DNA of 64,000 nt from Antilocapra americana (Eukaryota > Chordata > Mammalia > Artiodactyla > Antilocapridae). The position numbers were made by a program, and so were the translations under genes. Shown in pieces: positions 25,637 to 37,262 of this stretch (positions within the stretch are counted from its first letter, which is position 1; the number at the start of each line of letters is the position of its first letter). The stretch is taken from the NCBI GenBank assembly GCA_007570785.1, contig ML664174.1, positions 1,019,023-1,083,022 on the forward strand, written 5' to 3'. The notes beneath the pieces were generated by a model. The model saw nothing but the letters and a program-made list of their open reading frames with translations. It was not told the DNA's origin and searched no databases.

Positions 25637-26094
25637 AATCTCTCTCGTCTTCTTTTCTGCCCACTCTTTGTCTCCCCTCATCACTCACTCACTTTCTCCC
25701 CTTGCAGCTCTCTGACCATCTTGGGGCTCAGCTCTCCTTCTTCACTTCCCCTTTCCTCCCCAAGCTTTCTCCTTTGCCCCCTCCTTTGCTCCTGACCTTC
25801 TGTTTTCCACTTTCTGCATCCACACTGCTGGTTTCTTCTTTGCCTTCCTTTTTTCGGTGAGAATCACTAGAGCTTTAGTCCACCCAGCTGTAAGGAGAAC
25901 ACAACCCTTTAGAAATATGACCTCATTTACTATAAATCTCCCACTGAGCAGACCAGGGGAGAGGTCACCCCCCAGTCCCCCATTATCCCTGCTGGAAGTG
26001 ATGAAATTGGGAGAGGAGATGAGTCTTCAAAGGGCACCCAATATACCAATCATACAATTCAGTAAATATCTGTTTTCATATAAGCTTTAAAATA

Positions 26095-26440
26095 ATTTTA
26101 TGGTAAAGCATGTACACTGCAGAGAATTTGGAAACTACAGAAGAGGAAAAAGAGGGACATCTAAATGAACCATGGTTGTCTTCACCCAGAGACAACCCTT
26201 AATAGCTCTTTGCTTTAATTCCTCCTAGGATGTTTCTAGGCTTTTTTTGCACACTTATGGTTATATTGTATGTATGACTCAATAACCTATTTTTCCCCAC
26301 TCCATATTAAAACATAAGCATTTCCCTCGTGGTAGTGTAAACTTTTTAAAAACATTATTTAAATTTGCTTACCCTGTGCCCTGATTTCTTAGACATTTAT
26401 ATGTGTTCCAAATTTTCCATAACAATAATCAATACTGTAA
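26095..26440. repeat. Old L1-type relic
   Basis: It shares its layout with 46690-47090 (attttggaaa..., cacccagagacaacc..., catataagc-type text). It looks like the 3' part of an ancient L1; subfamily not assigned. Confidence 0.4.
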
Positions 26441-26454
26441 TAGCCAGGTTTTTA

Positions 26455-26645
26455 AATTTGTTTTGGGTTTTTGTTTGTTTCGGCCCTGCCACGTGGCATG
26501 TGTGGCAGGGGATCACACATGATCACATGTGTGATCAAAGGATCAAAGGTTGAGGATCTTTGATTCCTCGACCAGGGATCAAATCTGTGTCCCTTGCATT
26601 GGAAGTGCAGAGTCTTAACCGCCAGACTTCCAGGGAAGTCCTCTT
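26455..26645 (-). repeat. CHR-1-type SINE with hairpin-rich insertion
   Basis: The antisense CHR-1 consensus is recognisable at both ends (cggccctgccacgtggcatg and cgaccagggatcaaatctgt ... cagggaagtc). The middle, about 26500-26560, carries roughly 45 extra bases with short inverted repeats. Confidence 0.8.
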
Positions 26646-26699
26646 TTTTTTTTTCGGTGATAGCTAGTTTTATGTACAAATTTTATACTGTGTGTTGTA

Positions 26700-26935
26700 G
26701 AGTTGAAGAGCCTTGGAGACTGCCTATTTAGCTTGGAATCTGGATTCTACCCTTAAAAGCCATATAATCCTGGGTAAATTACCGGTCTTGGTTTTCACAT
26801 CCTGTACAATAAGGATGGTAAAGTAACTTTTTCGTAGGGTTGTTGCTAGAATTAAATACGATGACTCATCTAAAGCAGTTAGGACGGTGCCTGGCATGAG
26901 TAGTTATAAATGTTACCTGTTACTGTTGTCTTAGG
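26700..26935 (+). repeat. MIR, near full length
   Basis: Sense MIR order: ggaatctggattctaccctt, cctgggtaaattaccggtct, gttgttgctagaattaaata, gtgcctggcatgagta. Confidence 0.75.
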
Positions 26936-27149
26936 GTAGATTCCCAGTAGTGTATTTACTCTGGTCCTGGATCCATAAATGCCAAATTGCTTTTCAAAAA
27001 AGAACTCACCTGGATTGACAAAAACTCTCCTGATTTGAACCCAGGACCTGCCTGATGGCAAGGCTCCTGTTCTTTCTACTTGCCACATCCATCCAGTATC
27101 TCCTCAGGCAAAGACTAGGGATCCCTGTATTAATTTTTCTCTTAATCCA

Positions 27150-27335
27150 AAAGAAATGGATTGTTGTTCAGGCTTAGTGAAACATTCAGCACAGTGCCTG
27201 GCACTTATTAGAATGAATACAACTTATACAGTATAATGAATTCTTACTTCGTAGATTTAATAGATGATTCATTGAGATAATACTCATTAAGCTCTTAGCC
27301 TAGTTCCTGGCACATGACAGGCACTCAGAAAAGCC
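27150..27335 (+). repeat. MIR-like relic
   Basis: MIR 3' motifs occur twice: cagtgcctggcacttattag, and gttcctggcacatgacaggc preceded by tgattcattgagataatac. Confidence 0.45.
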
Positions 27336-28254
27336 TCTCATCTTTTCATCCACCCATCCAATGGTCCATCTCTCTGTTTGTTGTACTCCTCTCTCCTTAG
27401 TTCTCCAGTGCCCAGCCTGGCAAGGTGGGCCTCCACGGCCCTCGTTGTGGAACATCCTCACTGACACAGCAGAACCCCATTGTGGTGATGTAGTCAGGGC
27501 CCAAGGTCTGTAAAGGAATAATAGATTTGGGAGCCAGAGGGAGAGGATGGAATACCAGGATTGGATGAGTGATGGGATGTAGGCTGCAGTGGAATCAGGT
27601 ATGTGCTCACTAAGAAGCAGGGCTTACGTGGGTGCCCCAGATGCTGCTGAGGCCATGGGGGGCCAGAAATCAAGAAGCTGACAACTGCAAGTGCTTGGTC
27701 ACTTGAGGACTTTTCCCTTGTCCCTTTCACACACACACACACCCCACCCCACCCACACATATACATCTCTTCCACGACAGGTAAAGAGAAGAGCTCTGGG
27801 AATGGGTGTTCTGGAAGAGGGAAGCAGTGGCTTGAGTGTTTCATTCTGGAATTTGTCACTTTCCTTTCAGCTGGCACACCCTGCTTCCCCCATCCCCCAG
27901 GGTAGGGTTTCCTCTGTTCCTTCCCCTGCTGCCCCTTTTCCCTCTTGAGTCCCACTAGTCCAGCTGAATCAGGCTGAGAACTTCAAAAAGAGCATCAGAA
28001 AAATCAAGGGTAAACAAAAGGGAAGTAACAGCCCCCCCATAAACCACTTGAAAACCCTTAGTCTTTGAATCTGACAAACACAGGTTCCTGACCCAGCAGA
28101 GCACGTGGGGCTCGTGGCATCCCAGCTCCACCCGAGAGCGAATATATACCCTGGGAGGTCTTTTCCCATTTTGATGCTGTTTCCTCTTCTGCTCCCTCAT
28201 GAAATGTCCAAACTCCTCAGACCATGATGGAGATGAGTAGGGCTGCTGGAGAAA

Positions 28255-28440
28255 AGAGGGGAAGAAACAGCTTTGGCATCAGACAGACCTGGCTTCAAAT
28301 CTTGCCCATTGTGTATCGAAATGTGTGAATCTGGAACATATTTAACCTCCATGAGCCTTGACTTAAATTATTTTGAAAATGAAAAGATAAAAGCATTTGA
28401 CACAGAGTAGGGACTCAGGATGAGTCTCTCTTGCTCACCC
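28255..28440 (+). repeat. MIR relic
   Basis: Sense: catcagacagacctggcttc, aaatcttgcccattgtgt, cctccatgagccttgac. Confidence 0.65.
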
Positions 28441-28904
28441 TGAGCTGAAAGATATAACAAGTACTCAGCTTTTCTAAGAACATTTTCTTAGTATCAGTAT
28501 CTCTTTAAGCTTCCTGCCTCCCCAGACTGTGATCTGGCAAGGAGTAAAGGGTCATTTCTCTCATCAGCATATCAGACACACAGACACATGCAATAGGGAG
28601 GCATAAAAAAGTGTTTTCCTACACACAGAGGAAGAAAAGTCTCTCATTTCCCAGCTTAGAAATTTACCCATGGGGCAAGCACACAGTAACACACACACAC
28701 ACAAATGGGAGTGGTCCTAGGTCCTGGATGTAGCTCTTCAGAGGATTCCTTGAGGGCAAGACCTGGCAGAAGTTGGGGGCCCACTGTCTCAGTTCAGGGT
28801 GGAGGCATAAAAGGCCTCCCCCTGAAGACCCCATATGGCTGACTGTAGCTTCCAGGGCAGGGGAAAGGTCATGCCTCAGTTTTGTCAAAAGTCAGTAGAC
28901 TTCC

Positions 28905-29332
28905 TTCGCTCTGCGTGACAGACTCTAGGTTCATCCACATTACTACAAATGACCCAATTAATGCATATATATGGAATCCAGAAAACTGGTACTGATGAAC
29001 CTATTTGCAGGGCAGGAGTAGAGACACAGACACAGAGAATGGACTTGTGGACACAGTAGGGAAAGGAGAGAGTGGGATGAATTGAGAGAGTAGCATTGAT
29101 AGATACACATTACCATGGTAAAATAGCCAGCTAGCTAGCGGGAAGATGCTGTATAGCACAGGGAGTTCAGTTCCATGCTCTGTGATGATGAAGAGAGGTA
29201 GGATGGGGGCCGGGTGGGAGGGAGGCTCAGGAAAGAAGGGATATATGTATACTTAGAGCTGATTCACGTTGTTGTATAGCAGAAACTAACACATTATAAA
29301 GCAATTATACTCCAATAAAAAAAAAAAAAGAC
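28905..29332 (+). mobile_element. L1 3' end (ruminant L1-type)
   Basis: Sense 3' UTR text: gtgacagactctaggttcat, gctgtatagcacagggagtt, tgtatagcagaaactaacac and tatactccaataaaaaaaaa as the poly(A) terminus. Severely 5'-truncated. Confidence 0.85.
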
Positions 29333-30082
29333 CCTGCAGCTGATCAGACTTCTTAGCAGAGAGTGCTATAAAATTCTAAAAGACATCTGGTAGGACTGTT
29401 GCTAATTCACATCTCAAAAAAAAAAAAAAAGCCAGTGAAGCAGACAAGGTGACAAACACCTTAATTTTATGGCAGGCTTTGGCCAGTGGACAAAGCCTTC
29501 TCTAAAGCCAGACCCACGTGCTTAGAAATGGTTTTCATACCAATAGCATGAGAAATAATTCAATTTTAACTTATTTCTGTTGCCTCTTACTTACCATTCA
29601 TTTCTTCTCTACCAGCCTGTTGTTTTTTGATCTTTTGTGTAGCATAATGATAGACCATAAAATTGCTTTACTGCCTCAAAATGAAAAAAAAAAAGTGCCT
29701 TCTCAGGTAGAATTAGAATGCCATAAGGCTCCGTGTTCTCAGCTAAGTCAGGAACCTGTGTTTGCCAAACTCAAAGGCCAAGGATTTTCATGTGCTTTTT
29801 TTGCAATTTATTTCCCTTTTGCTTTTCCTTAATTTTTCTCATGTTCCTGGCCTGACTCAGCTGGACTAAGAGGACCAAGAGAGAATGGGGTGAGGGGGTG
29901 GGGAGCGGGGGAGGCAGTGGCAATGCAACTTCCCTTTGGTTTACTATTGACCTTGGACAGCTTTTTTCCAAGTGGGAAGTTGCTTAATTTCTCTGGGCCT
30001 CATTTTTCCCATCTTTAACTTGAGAATGATACATGTTTATGAAGAACATATGAGCTACTGGCTGAGCAGATTTCTGAGCTCC

Positions 30083-30421
30083 AGAAACTGTAGCGTGGGG
30101 CTTCCTGGGTAGCTCAGTGGTGAGGAATCCACCTGCCTATATAGGAGACATGGGTTCAACCCCTGATCCAGGGAGATCCCACATGCTGCAGAGGAATTAA
30201 GCCTGTGCTCTAGAGCCCAGGAGCGGCAACTACTGAGCCCATGTGTCCTAGAGCCCGTGCTCAGCAACCAGAGAAGCCCCCTCGATGAGAAGCCAGTGTG
30301 CCGCAACTACAGAGTAGCCCCTGCTTGCTAGAACTAGAGAAAAGCCCACACAGCAATGAAGACCCAGCCCAGCCAAAAAGAAACAAACAAAAAAGATTTT
30401 AAGAAAAGAAACTGTAGCATG
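30083..30421 (+). mobile_element. CHR-2 SINE with 15-bp target-site duplication
   Basis: The full-length CHR-2 lies at 30098-30406. The flanks are agaaactgtagcgtg (30083-30097) and agaaactgtagcatg (30407-30421), one CpG-type transition apart. Confidence 0.92.
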
Positions 30422-30505
30422 CAAGGCAAACATCAAGCATTCTCGTTCTTTCACTCATTTTTGTTTTCATTATTATATCAGGTGAAAAACCCAGTCAGTC
30501 TGCTT

Positions 30506-30523
30506 GCTGCTGCTGCTGCTGCT
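30506..30523. repeat. (GCT)6 trinucleotide run
   Basis: A perfect 18-bp run in intergenic DNA. Confidence 0.9.
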
Positions 30524-31061
30524 AATTCCCATCCACCCCACCCTACCCCCTAGACCCCCACACATACACGCTCTGGAAAAGTCGGAGAGTGCCAACAGTT
30601 CAGATTCCTCTGCCAGTGAGCCAGTGCTCACATGCCCCCGAGGCAGCCTGCGGATGCCAGAGTTGATGTCGGAGTTCTGAACTGCGCCATCTGTAGCTGC
30701 TGTGTTCCTCCACCGTATGCTCTGGTTCTGCCTCTTGCCCATTCTCCTTCCCAGACTTTAGTGAGTCTGTGGCTGGCAGGAGGGCAGGGAGTTCCACAGG
30801 AGTGGTGCTGAGAACTCTCCTCATCCCCTTTCTCTGGCATGAATTGGTGTGTTGCTAAAAAAAAAAAAAAATTGCCTTTGCAATTCAGCTTTGTATTCTC
30901 CTATGGAGAGAAGTGAACAGCTGTGGTAATGAACTTCCAAAGGCCTCCAAAGAAGTTTAAGAAACAGATTACACACCCTCTTGCTGGTGAGGAAGGGGGA
31001 GGAAGGTCTGCCTCTAATCCAAGGGTCTGATTCAGAAGCAGTGAAGATCTCCAGTGCTCTT

Positions 31062-31414
31062 TCTTGAGTTCAGTGTGTGCTTAGTCGCTCAGTCATGTCC
31101 AACTCTTTGCAACCCCATGGACTGTAGCCTGCCAGGCTCCTCTGTCCATGGGGATTCTCCAGGCAAGAATACTGGAGTGGGTTGCCATGCCCTCCTCCAG
31201 GAGAATCTTCCGAACCCAGGGATCAAACCCAGGTCTCCCACATTGCAGGTGGACTCTTTACCATCTAGGTACCAGGGAAACCCAAGAATACTGGAGTGGG
31301 TATCCTATCCCTTCTCCAAGGGATCTTCCCAACCCAGGAATTGAACTGGGATCTCCTGCATTGCAGGCGGATTCTTTACCAGCTGAGCTACCAGGGAAGC
31401 CATCTTGAGTTCAG
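31062..31414 (-). mobile_element. Bov-tA2-type dimeric SINE with 12-bp target-site duplication
   Basis: Antisense dimeric Bov-tA (two head units, near 31240-31280 and 31360-31400). The perfect duplication tcttgagttcag lies at 31062-31073 and 31403-31414. Its clean duplication and low divergence suggest a relatively recent insertion. Confidence 0.93.
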
Positions 31415-31755
31415 AGTTATGCTTATACCCAGGAATGAATCCTGCTTTGGAGCCATGTCCATGGGAACAGGATTTGGGTGATGAGCAGCCCAAAGACCTG
31501 CTTGTCATTGCACTCTGCCAGCTTGTCTCCCCACCACCATTCCACCCCAACCCAGGGCTTTCTGGGTCTCAGCCATGTAGCCCTGAAAATGAGTTTGACT
31601 TGGACAGGGATGAGGGTGGGGGGTTTGCCTTCCTCCTTATGGGGAGCATCTCTTCCAATATGTGGCCTATTGATGTAGTGAGCAGAGCAGATCTCCCCCC
31701 ACTTAGTGCTGATTTGTATTCCTCAGGGAACATTGTAAGCAAATCAACCCCTTGT

Positions 31756-31802
31756 AAAAGAGCTAAGAGTTTTAAAAAAAAAAAAAAAAGAGCTAAGAGT
31801 TT
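31756..31802. repeat. Direct repeat enclosing only a poly(A) tract
   Basis: agagctaagagttt occurs at 31759-31772 and again at 31789-31802, separated by a tract of about 15 A. It is a target-duplication structure with no element body. Confidence 0.85.
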
Positions 31803-32299
31803 GTGCATGAAAGAGCTTATGAAGGAAAAGTCCCCAGGTGGAAAGAGATTAGCAACCGGAGCTAATTCCAACAGAAATGGAGCCCATCATGTTACTCTGT
31901 TCGAGGAATGTCAGAGAGGTGGGAGCAGAAAAGGGCATTAAGACATCTCTTCCAGGGTTTTCACCCAGTGCCTACTCTATCCCTTATCTGTGGGCATTGT
32001 TCTGGTCCCAGCTAGGATACCTGCTGCTTCCTCCAGGAAGGCTTCCAGTGCTGCTCTGCCCCACTGAGATCTCCCGTTCCAAGCCCGGACCTTTCCCTTT
32101 TCCACCTAGACAATCAAGATAAGATGAGGTTTGGGAGTGAGGGGGTTCAGAAAGTTTGCTTGGAACTAAAAAAAGAACAAAATTAAAACAGTGTAAAATC
32201 TTAGAAACTGAGGGGTTTATGACACTCAGTAGCATTACCCAGGGTAAGTAGAGTTTTCTTACCTCCTCACCATTGCCCTCCTGCAGGTAACATCAGCTT

Positions 32300-32655
32300 C
32301 CTAGAAGCAGGAGATTCCAACATTACCCTTGATGCCCTATCCTTTTCCCCACAATAAATCTCTCCACTCTATTCTTCCCCAGAAGTGTCTCCAACCCATC
32401 CCCTGCTCCCTCTTCTGCTGAATCTGCCTTATTCATGTTCACAGCATTTCTTTCTTGGATTCTGCTATAGCTTCCTCATCTGTCCTCCAGCCCCATCTCT
32501 TCACTCCAGCCTTTCCACCCATAATGTTTTCCTCTCCTGGCCTGCCTGATGGATGTCTTATCCTTTAATAAAACTCAACTCAAGCATCACCACCTCCAGG
32601 AAACCTCCTGGGACTTTCCCAGGTAGAGCTAGCTAATCATTTCCTTCTCTGTTCA
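32300..32655 (+). repeat. L2-like 3' relic
   Basis: Pyrimidine-rich L2-type text: ctcaactcaagcatcaccac, ctccaggaaacctcctggga. Confidence 0.45.
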
Positions 32656-32661
32656 ATATAT

Positions 32662-32797
32662 TTTTAAACATTATTTATTTTATTTGGCTGCATCCAGTCT
32701 TAGTTAGGCTTAGTTGCTCCATGGCATTTGAGATCTTAGTTCCCTGACCAGGAATTGAACCCAGGTTCTTAACCACTAGACCACAAGGGAAACCCAT
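32662..32797 (-). repeat. CHR-type SINE
   Basis: Antisense: tattttatttggctgcatcc, ctgaccaggaattgaaccca, aaccactagaccacaaggga. Confidence 0.8.
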
Positions 32798-32886
32798 TTC
32801 TCTATGCACTTTTCACTTACCCTATGATAGTATTTCTCTTGATGTATTAGGATTGCTGCTTATCATGTCCAGCCACCCCACTGCTC

Positions 32887-33056
32887 TTTTTAAAAATATT
32901 TATTTACTTATTTATTTGGCTGTACTGGGTCTTAGCTGCAGCATGCAGAATCTTTAGTTGTGGCAGGTAGAATCTAGTTCCCTGAGCAGAGATCGAACCC
33001 AGGCCCCCTGCATTGGGAGCATGGAGACTCAGCCCCTGGACAACTAGGGAAGTCCC
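32887..33056 (-). repeat. CHR-type SINE
   Basis: Antisense: atttatttggctgtactggg, gagcagagatcgaacccagg, ggacaactagggaagtccc. Confidence 0.82.
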
Positions 33057-33379
33057 ACCACCATCCTTCATGGCAGCTCTTTCAAGGACCCAGACTATGA
33101 TTTATACTTTGTATTTTCAGGGTCTAGCAGGGGAGCTGACTTTCATTACATGGCAGGAAAGGCTCAGTGGAGAAGGAAAGGGAGAAATAAAGGAAGGGAA
33201 TGGCAAATGGAGTGGAAACTGCACAGTTGTAGATTTTTTCAGTTCCTGAGCTGCCTCCTATGTCTTGAGAAGCATAAAAGGTAGTTTCCCTAAAATAAAC
33301 TTGTACTCCTGCACTGGCTCACCATTCTCTATCACAAGACTCATGGTGCTAATTGACTTTATGATTTCCTCAAAGCTGC

Positions 33380-33525
33380 TGAAGAGGCTTACAGTCCTAA
33401 AGAAGTAAAGGCCTAGGGAGATGAGGCAACTGCCTAAGGTCCCACAGCCAATTCATGACAAAGAGCAGACTAGAATTCAGGTCTCTTGGTGGACCAGAGA
33501 CCAGGGCCCTTGACACAACACCAGC
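33380..33525 (-). repeat. MIR relic
   Basis: Antisense: gcctaaggtcccacagccaa, gactagaattcaggtctctt. Confidence 0.55.
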
Positions 33526-34213
33526 GGCCTCACTTCAAGTTTTCCCTCCAGGCAACAGTATATAATTATCAACATTAGTATTTAGAATTTATATGCGGCT
33601 TTTGCTTCACTGGCTTTTTTATTATCTGTTTGATTAGCAATTCCATATGCAGCCCAGACATGGCACAAAGCCAGAATAGAAAGGGGGGAGGGGGGTGACA
33701 GAGGAAGGAAAAGGCCAAGTAGGGAGCCATGAGTCCCTGTGGAGGGGAAGCCAGAGGGGCGTTAAGGAGCAAGAGGGCACTTAGACTCAAGGGGGAGTGT
33801 CTTTTGTGAGGGTAGGGGTGGAGGATGTCTGCACAGATACTATATGGCCCTCAGGATGAGTGGTCCAAGAGCCTTCCTAGTCTTGGGACTTCCACACTGA
33901 TGGGCCAAGGGCAAGATAAGTAAGAATATATTTAACACCCAACAGGTTAAATCCCAATCAATATTAGCTGGGAGACAGAGGAAGACCACAAGCTTTAGGG
34001 AGTTCCTTGTCCAGTCTTGAAGAGAAGCAGACCCAAACTCCATGATGGGGGCTCTTGGCTCCTGCAGTGGATGCTAGGAGTTCAATAGAACTGGTGTAAA
34101 TACTCCATTCGGTGTGCTATGTATCCTTGGATGGGGGAGGGAGAACTCCTGCTGCCAGAGGCTGGTACTCAGTGACTCCTTCCATCCCCAGCCCCAGCTT
34201 CAGCTTGCTCTGA

Positions 34214-34425
34214 GGTTTGTTTATTCATTTATTTTGTCTGCATCAGATCTTAGTTGTGGTGCGCAAGCTCAGCAGTTATGGTACATGGGTTCTGGTACTT
34301 GGTGGTGCGTGGGCTTAGTTGCTTCACAATGTGTAAGATCTTTAGTTCCCTGATCAGGGATCAAACCCTCGTGCCCTGCTTTGCAAGGTGGATACTTAAC
34401 CAACAGACCACCAGAGAAGTCCCTC
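34214..34425 (-). repeat. CHR-type SINE
   Basis: Antisense: attcatttattttgtctgca, cctgatcagggatcaaaccc, ccaacagaccaccagagaag. Confidence 0.8.
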
Positions 34426-34689
34426 TGGGGCTTACTTTGCAGGCCTCTATTTACCATTAGAAAATGAGAATCCTCTCCTCTCCCAACCTCCTGGTACTAC
34501 AGTGAGACTCAAGACCTTCTAAAAAACAGCATTGTCCACTCACAACACTCAAGATGAGGATACTCTCATGCTTGAAAAAGGGAAACTGGGTGGCGGTGGG
34601 GTTGATAAAGAACAGCACAGTCAGGGAGACGAAGCAGCTGGAAACTCTGGCTGGTATCTGAGGATATCAGGGACCCTTCCAGGAGAACT

Positions 34690-34920
34690 GAAGGGAACAC
34701 TCACCCACTGAGGACCTATTTGGGACCAATGTGTCACATATGCCACCTCATTTTGTCCTCATATGACCCACGAGGTGATTCAGCTCCCCACATTTCGCTA
34801 AGGAGGAAGTCAAGGCTTTGAGAGGTTAAGTAACTACTCAGAGTCATATAGTTAACAGGAGAGACACTAGGACCAAATCCTAGGCCCAAAGTCTTTAGAG
34901 CCTGTACACTTCCCGGCACA
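34690..34920 (-). repeat. MIR, near full length
   Basis: Antisense: tgccacctcattttgtcctc, gaggttaagtaactactcag, agtcatatagttaacaggag. Confidence 0.7.
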
Positions 34921-35599
34921 GCACTACGATCTCTAAATTAGGAGATTTAATCTCTGTAAGCCTGGTGTCTTCATGTATAAAATAGGAAAGAAAGGAAAGA
35001 AAAAAAAACCTGCCTCATAGAGTTAAGAAAATTAAATGAGATGATATTGGTTTAAAAACGTTAAGACTCAACATGGTATCTCGTATACCGTAGGTGCCCT
35101 GTAAGTGGCTTTTGTTTGCTTGTTTTTTGGGAGGGGGGCGTGCAGATCAATATTAAAACTCAGGGCTCCAAAATGGGAGCACCGCCCATAGCTCCTGGGG
35201 AAATTCAGGGGTAGGTTTGAGGCAAAGGTCTGCGGAAAGGGGGCTCAGCTCCAGAAACCAGAGAAGCCCGTTCCAGCGGCGCGCCCCTCGCGCGGCCGCC
35301 TCCTCTGGGCTCACCCCGACTTCCCGCCCCGCCCAGCCCCGCCCCTCCCCGGAGCGGGTCCGGAGTGCCTGGTGGGCTGATTCCGGAGCGTAGAAGGGAG
35401 CACGGAGGCGAGAGGGAGGCGGCGGCGGCGGCGGCGGGAGGCGGGGACGCGGGGGACCCTGCTCGCTGCTCTCCCAAGTCGGCGCGGAGCCGCCTCGGGC
35501 CGGGCTGAGTGAGGGCTGCGCGGCGGCGGCGGGGCCGGGTCAGGATGCGGGGCTCCCGGGACCGAGCCGGGCTGGGCGGGCGGCGGCGGCGGCGGCGGG

Positions 35600-35787
35600 C
35601 GGCGGGCGGGAGCTGTCCGCGGTGCTGAAGCGGCGGAGAAGGCGGCGGGGACCCGGGCCGGGAGCAGAGGCACCCTTCTGGGAGCTTCGCCGAAGCCGCG
35701 AGGCGAGGGCGCCAGTCGCTCCCCGGCTTATGCCCGGCGGGCCCCCCAAGCCTCGCGGAGGAGGTGGGACTGCCCTCGGCGGGACAG
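35600..35787 (+). other. SYNDIG1L: SYNDIG1L exon 1 (5' UTR), 3' part; 5' boundary not determinable
   Basis: The 3' boundary is a consensus donor, gggacag|gtaagg, at 35787/35788. The 5' limit given here is arbitrary, since CpG-island promoters often start transcription over a broad zone. One ATG in weak context lies inside at 35730-35732; the frame stays open to the donor (19 codons plus one base). Confidence 0.55.
35730..35732 (+). other. Upstream ATG in exon 1
   Basis: The context is weak (C at -3, C at +4). Spliced to the acceptor at 49106 (or 49109), its frame runs without a stop into the SYNDIG1L ATG and would add 46 (or 45) residues. Spliced to 49066 it is out of frame and ends at 49201-49203, just past the main ATG. 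Confidence 0.4.
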
Positions 35788-36659
35788 GTAAGGAGCCGTC
35801 CGGGGGCGCAGCGGGAGCGCAGAGCTAGGCGCCTGGCTGGGATTGAGCTGGGGAGGGTAGTGGGACCCCTCTCAGCACCGGGTCTCTGACTTCCTTCCAG
35901 CCCGAAATCGCGCCAAGTCCATCCCTCCCCCTCCCCCTACAGGCTGGAGATGCTGGCATGGGCCTGGGGGGACTAGGGCCCACACAGGCACCTGGGTACC
36001 CTGACCCTACACCACCAGGCCTTGACCCCGACCTCAGGCAGCTCTGAGACATACTGCTAACAAGGAACTGAAGAGAGTCTCTAAGACTCCTGGTACCCCA
36101 GTCCCCGTGACACTAAGGAAACCTGAGCCGCTTCACTAAGCTCCCCTCTCCTTCTCCAAGGCTGCTCATCAGGGTGACTGGGGTGGGCTCTGGTCCCCCT
36201 GCCTTGAGATTCCTTTGCCCTGGAAATGGTCCTTGGGCCAAAAGATAGGCCAGGCCCTTTTCTCCAGAGAAGGAGGGAAGTACCAGAAGGTACCTCAATA
36301 TTTTTCCTGTGGCCCTTTTGACTCTCATGGAAGAAGGCTGGTTTTGCAGCACACTGGTTGGTGCATGATGGCAGAGGTGGGGAATCTGAGTCCCATTTTC
36401 TCTTAGGTGACTATACACTGGCGACCCTAGACAGAGCCTCTATTTGGAGTCCTCCCTCCTTCTGGCAAGAGCGTGCTGAATGAGCTCATTCAGGCCTGCA
36501 AAGTGCTTCCAGTTCTTCAGAACAGAGTTTTCTGAGTGGCAGAATGTGGTGATCAAAATGAAACTGCGTAGAGGAAGACTGGCCTATCGCTGTGGCTGAC
36601 CACTGCTTTATCCCCATCCTCTCAACCCAGCATAACTTCTCCCCTGCCAGTCACAGAAA

Positions 36660-36850
36660 GAACACTAGACTAGGAGGTCCTAGCCAGGCGCTGGTATTAA
36701 CTGGCTTTAGGCCAGTTACCTGACCTTTCTGAACCTCAGTTTCCTCATATGTCAAGTGAGGATAAAGTAGCTGCTCTGTTCACCTCAAGGAACTGCCATA
36801 GGAATCAATGAAACAACATCCGAGATTAAAGGCTTGTCAACTGAATGCCA
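36660..36850 (+). repeat. MIR, in SYNDIG1L intron 1
   Basis: Sense: ggccagttacctgacctttc, tgaacctcagtttcctcata, taggaatcaatgaaac. Confidence 0.7.
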
Positions 36851-37129
36851 CTATACAAGTATACGTGCCTGTCCCCATCCAGCAGTCAGGCCTGCTGGCA
36901 GTGACCCGATCCCTGTCACTCTTACCCCCATTTTCTCCCAGCACAACCTTGGCTCTCTTTGTCCTTGGCCTTCTGGGGCCCCAGAGTCAGGGAAACACAA
37001 CTTATAAATCTTGAGGAGCTCAAAGGGTTCCCTCCCCTTCTCCTCTTCTGTCATCACCTATAGAAGACAATATAGGGTGAGAGTCTGACTCTGTTTTCTT
37101 TTTTTCTCCCTAAGAGTCACAGATCTAGG

Positions 37130-37262
37130 GAAACAGCTCCTTGAAGGCAAGGATTGTGTTGTTTTCATCTCTTTGCTTTCCTCCACACCTCCCCTCCCCC
37201 CTAGCACCTGAAAGATAGTAAGGACTCAGTAATTGGGTGTAAAATAAAAGAATGAAGTTTTA
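37130..37262. repeat. L2/MIR 3'-end relic
   Basis: ctccttgaaggcaaggattg and gtaaggactcagtaattggg are typical of L2 3' ends. Confidence 0.45.

Larger units (their letters stand above)
1..35264. other. Intergenic left flank: contents overview
   Basis: Recognisable repeats are listed separately. In the following stretches over 300 bp I see no gene, RNA gene or repeat I can name: 373-1980, 2080-3560, 3760-5020, 7615-8185, 9205-10500, 10880-12290, 12965-13325, 13955-14290, 14475-15020, 15345-15780, 16735-17060, 17290-17625, 23065-23960, 24190-26090 (apart from a TC run), 27340-28250, 28445-28900, 29430-30080, 30430-31060, 31415-32280 and 33525-34210. Open frames here are short or low-complexity and match no family I know. 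Confidence 0.6.
35265..35830 (+). promoter_or_regulatory. SYNDIG1L: CpG island, presumed SYNDIG1L promoter
   Basis: This is the only dense CpG island in the window. It has several GGC-trinucleotide runs (around 35419-35437, 35521-35530 and 35580-35600), a NotI-type GCGGCCGC at 35292-35299, and GC boxes (Sp1-like) at 35323-35330 and 35337-35350. No TATA box is obvious. It lies 13.4 kb upstream of the SYNDIG1L start codon on the same strand, close to the roughly 20-kb span of the human gene, and contains a good splice donor. Assignment to SYNDIG1L is inferred from position and strand. Confidence 0.8.

Noticed and set aside
31069..31402. Tandem aagaatactggagtggg and similar units as a CRISPR-like or satellite array
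   Set aside because: They are repeated heads and bodies of dimeric Bov-tA SINEs with a target-site duplication; spacing is not array-like.
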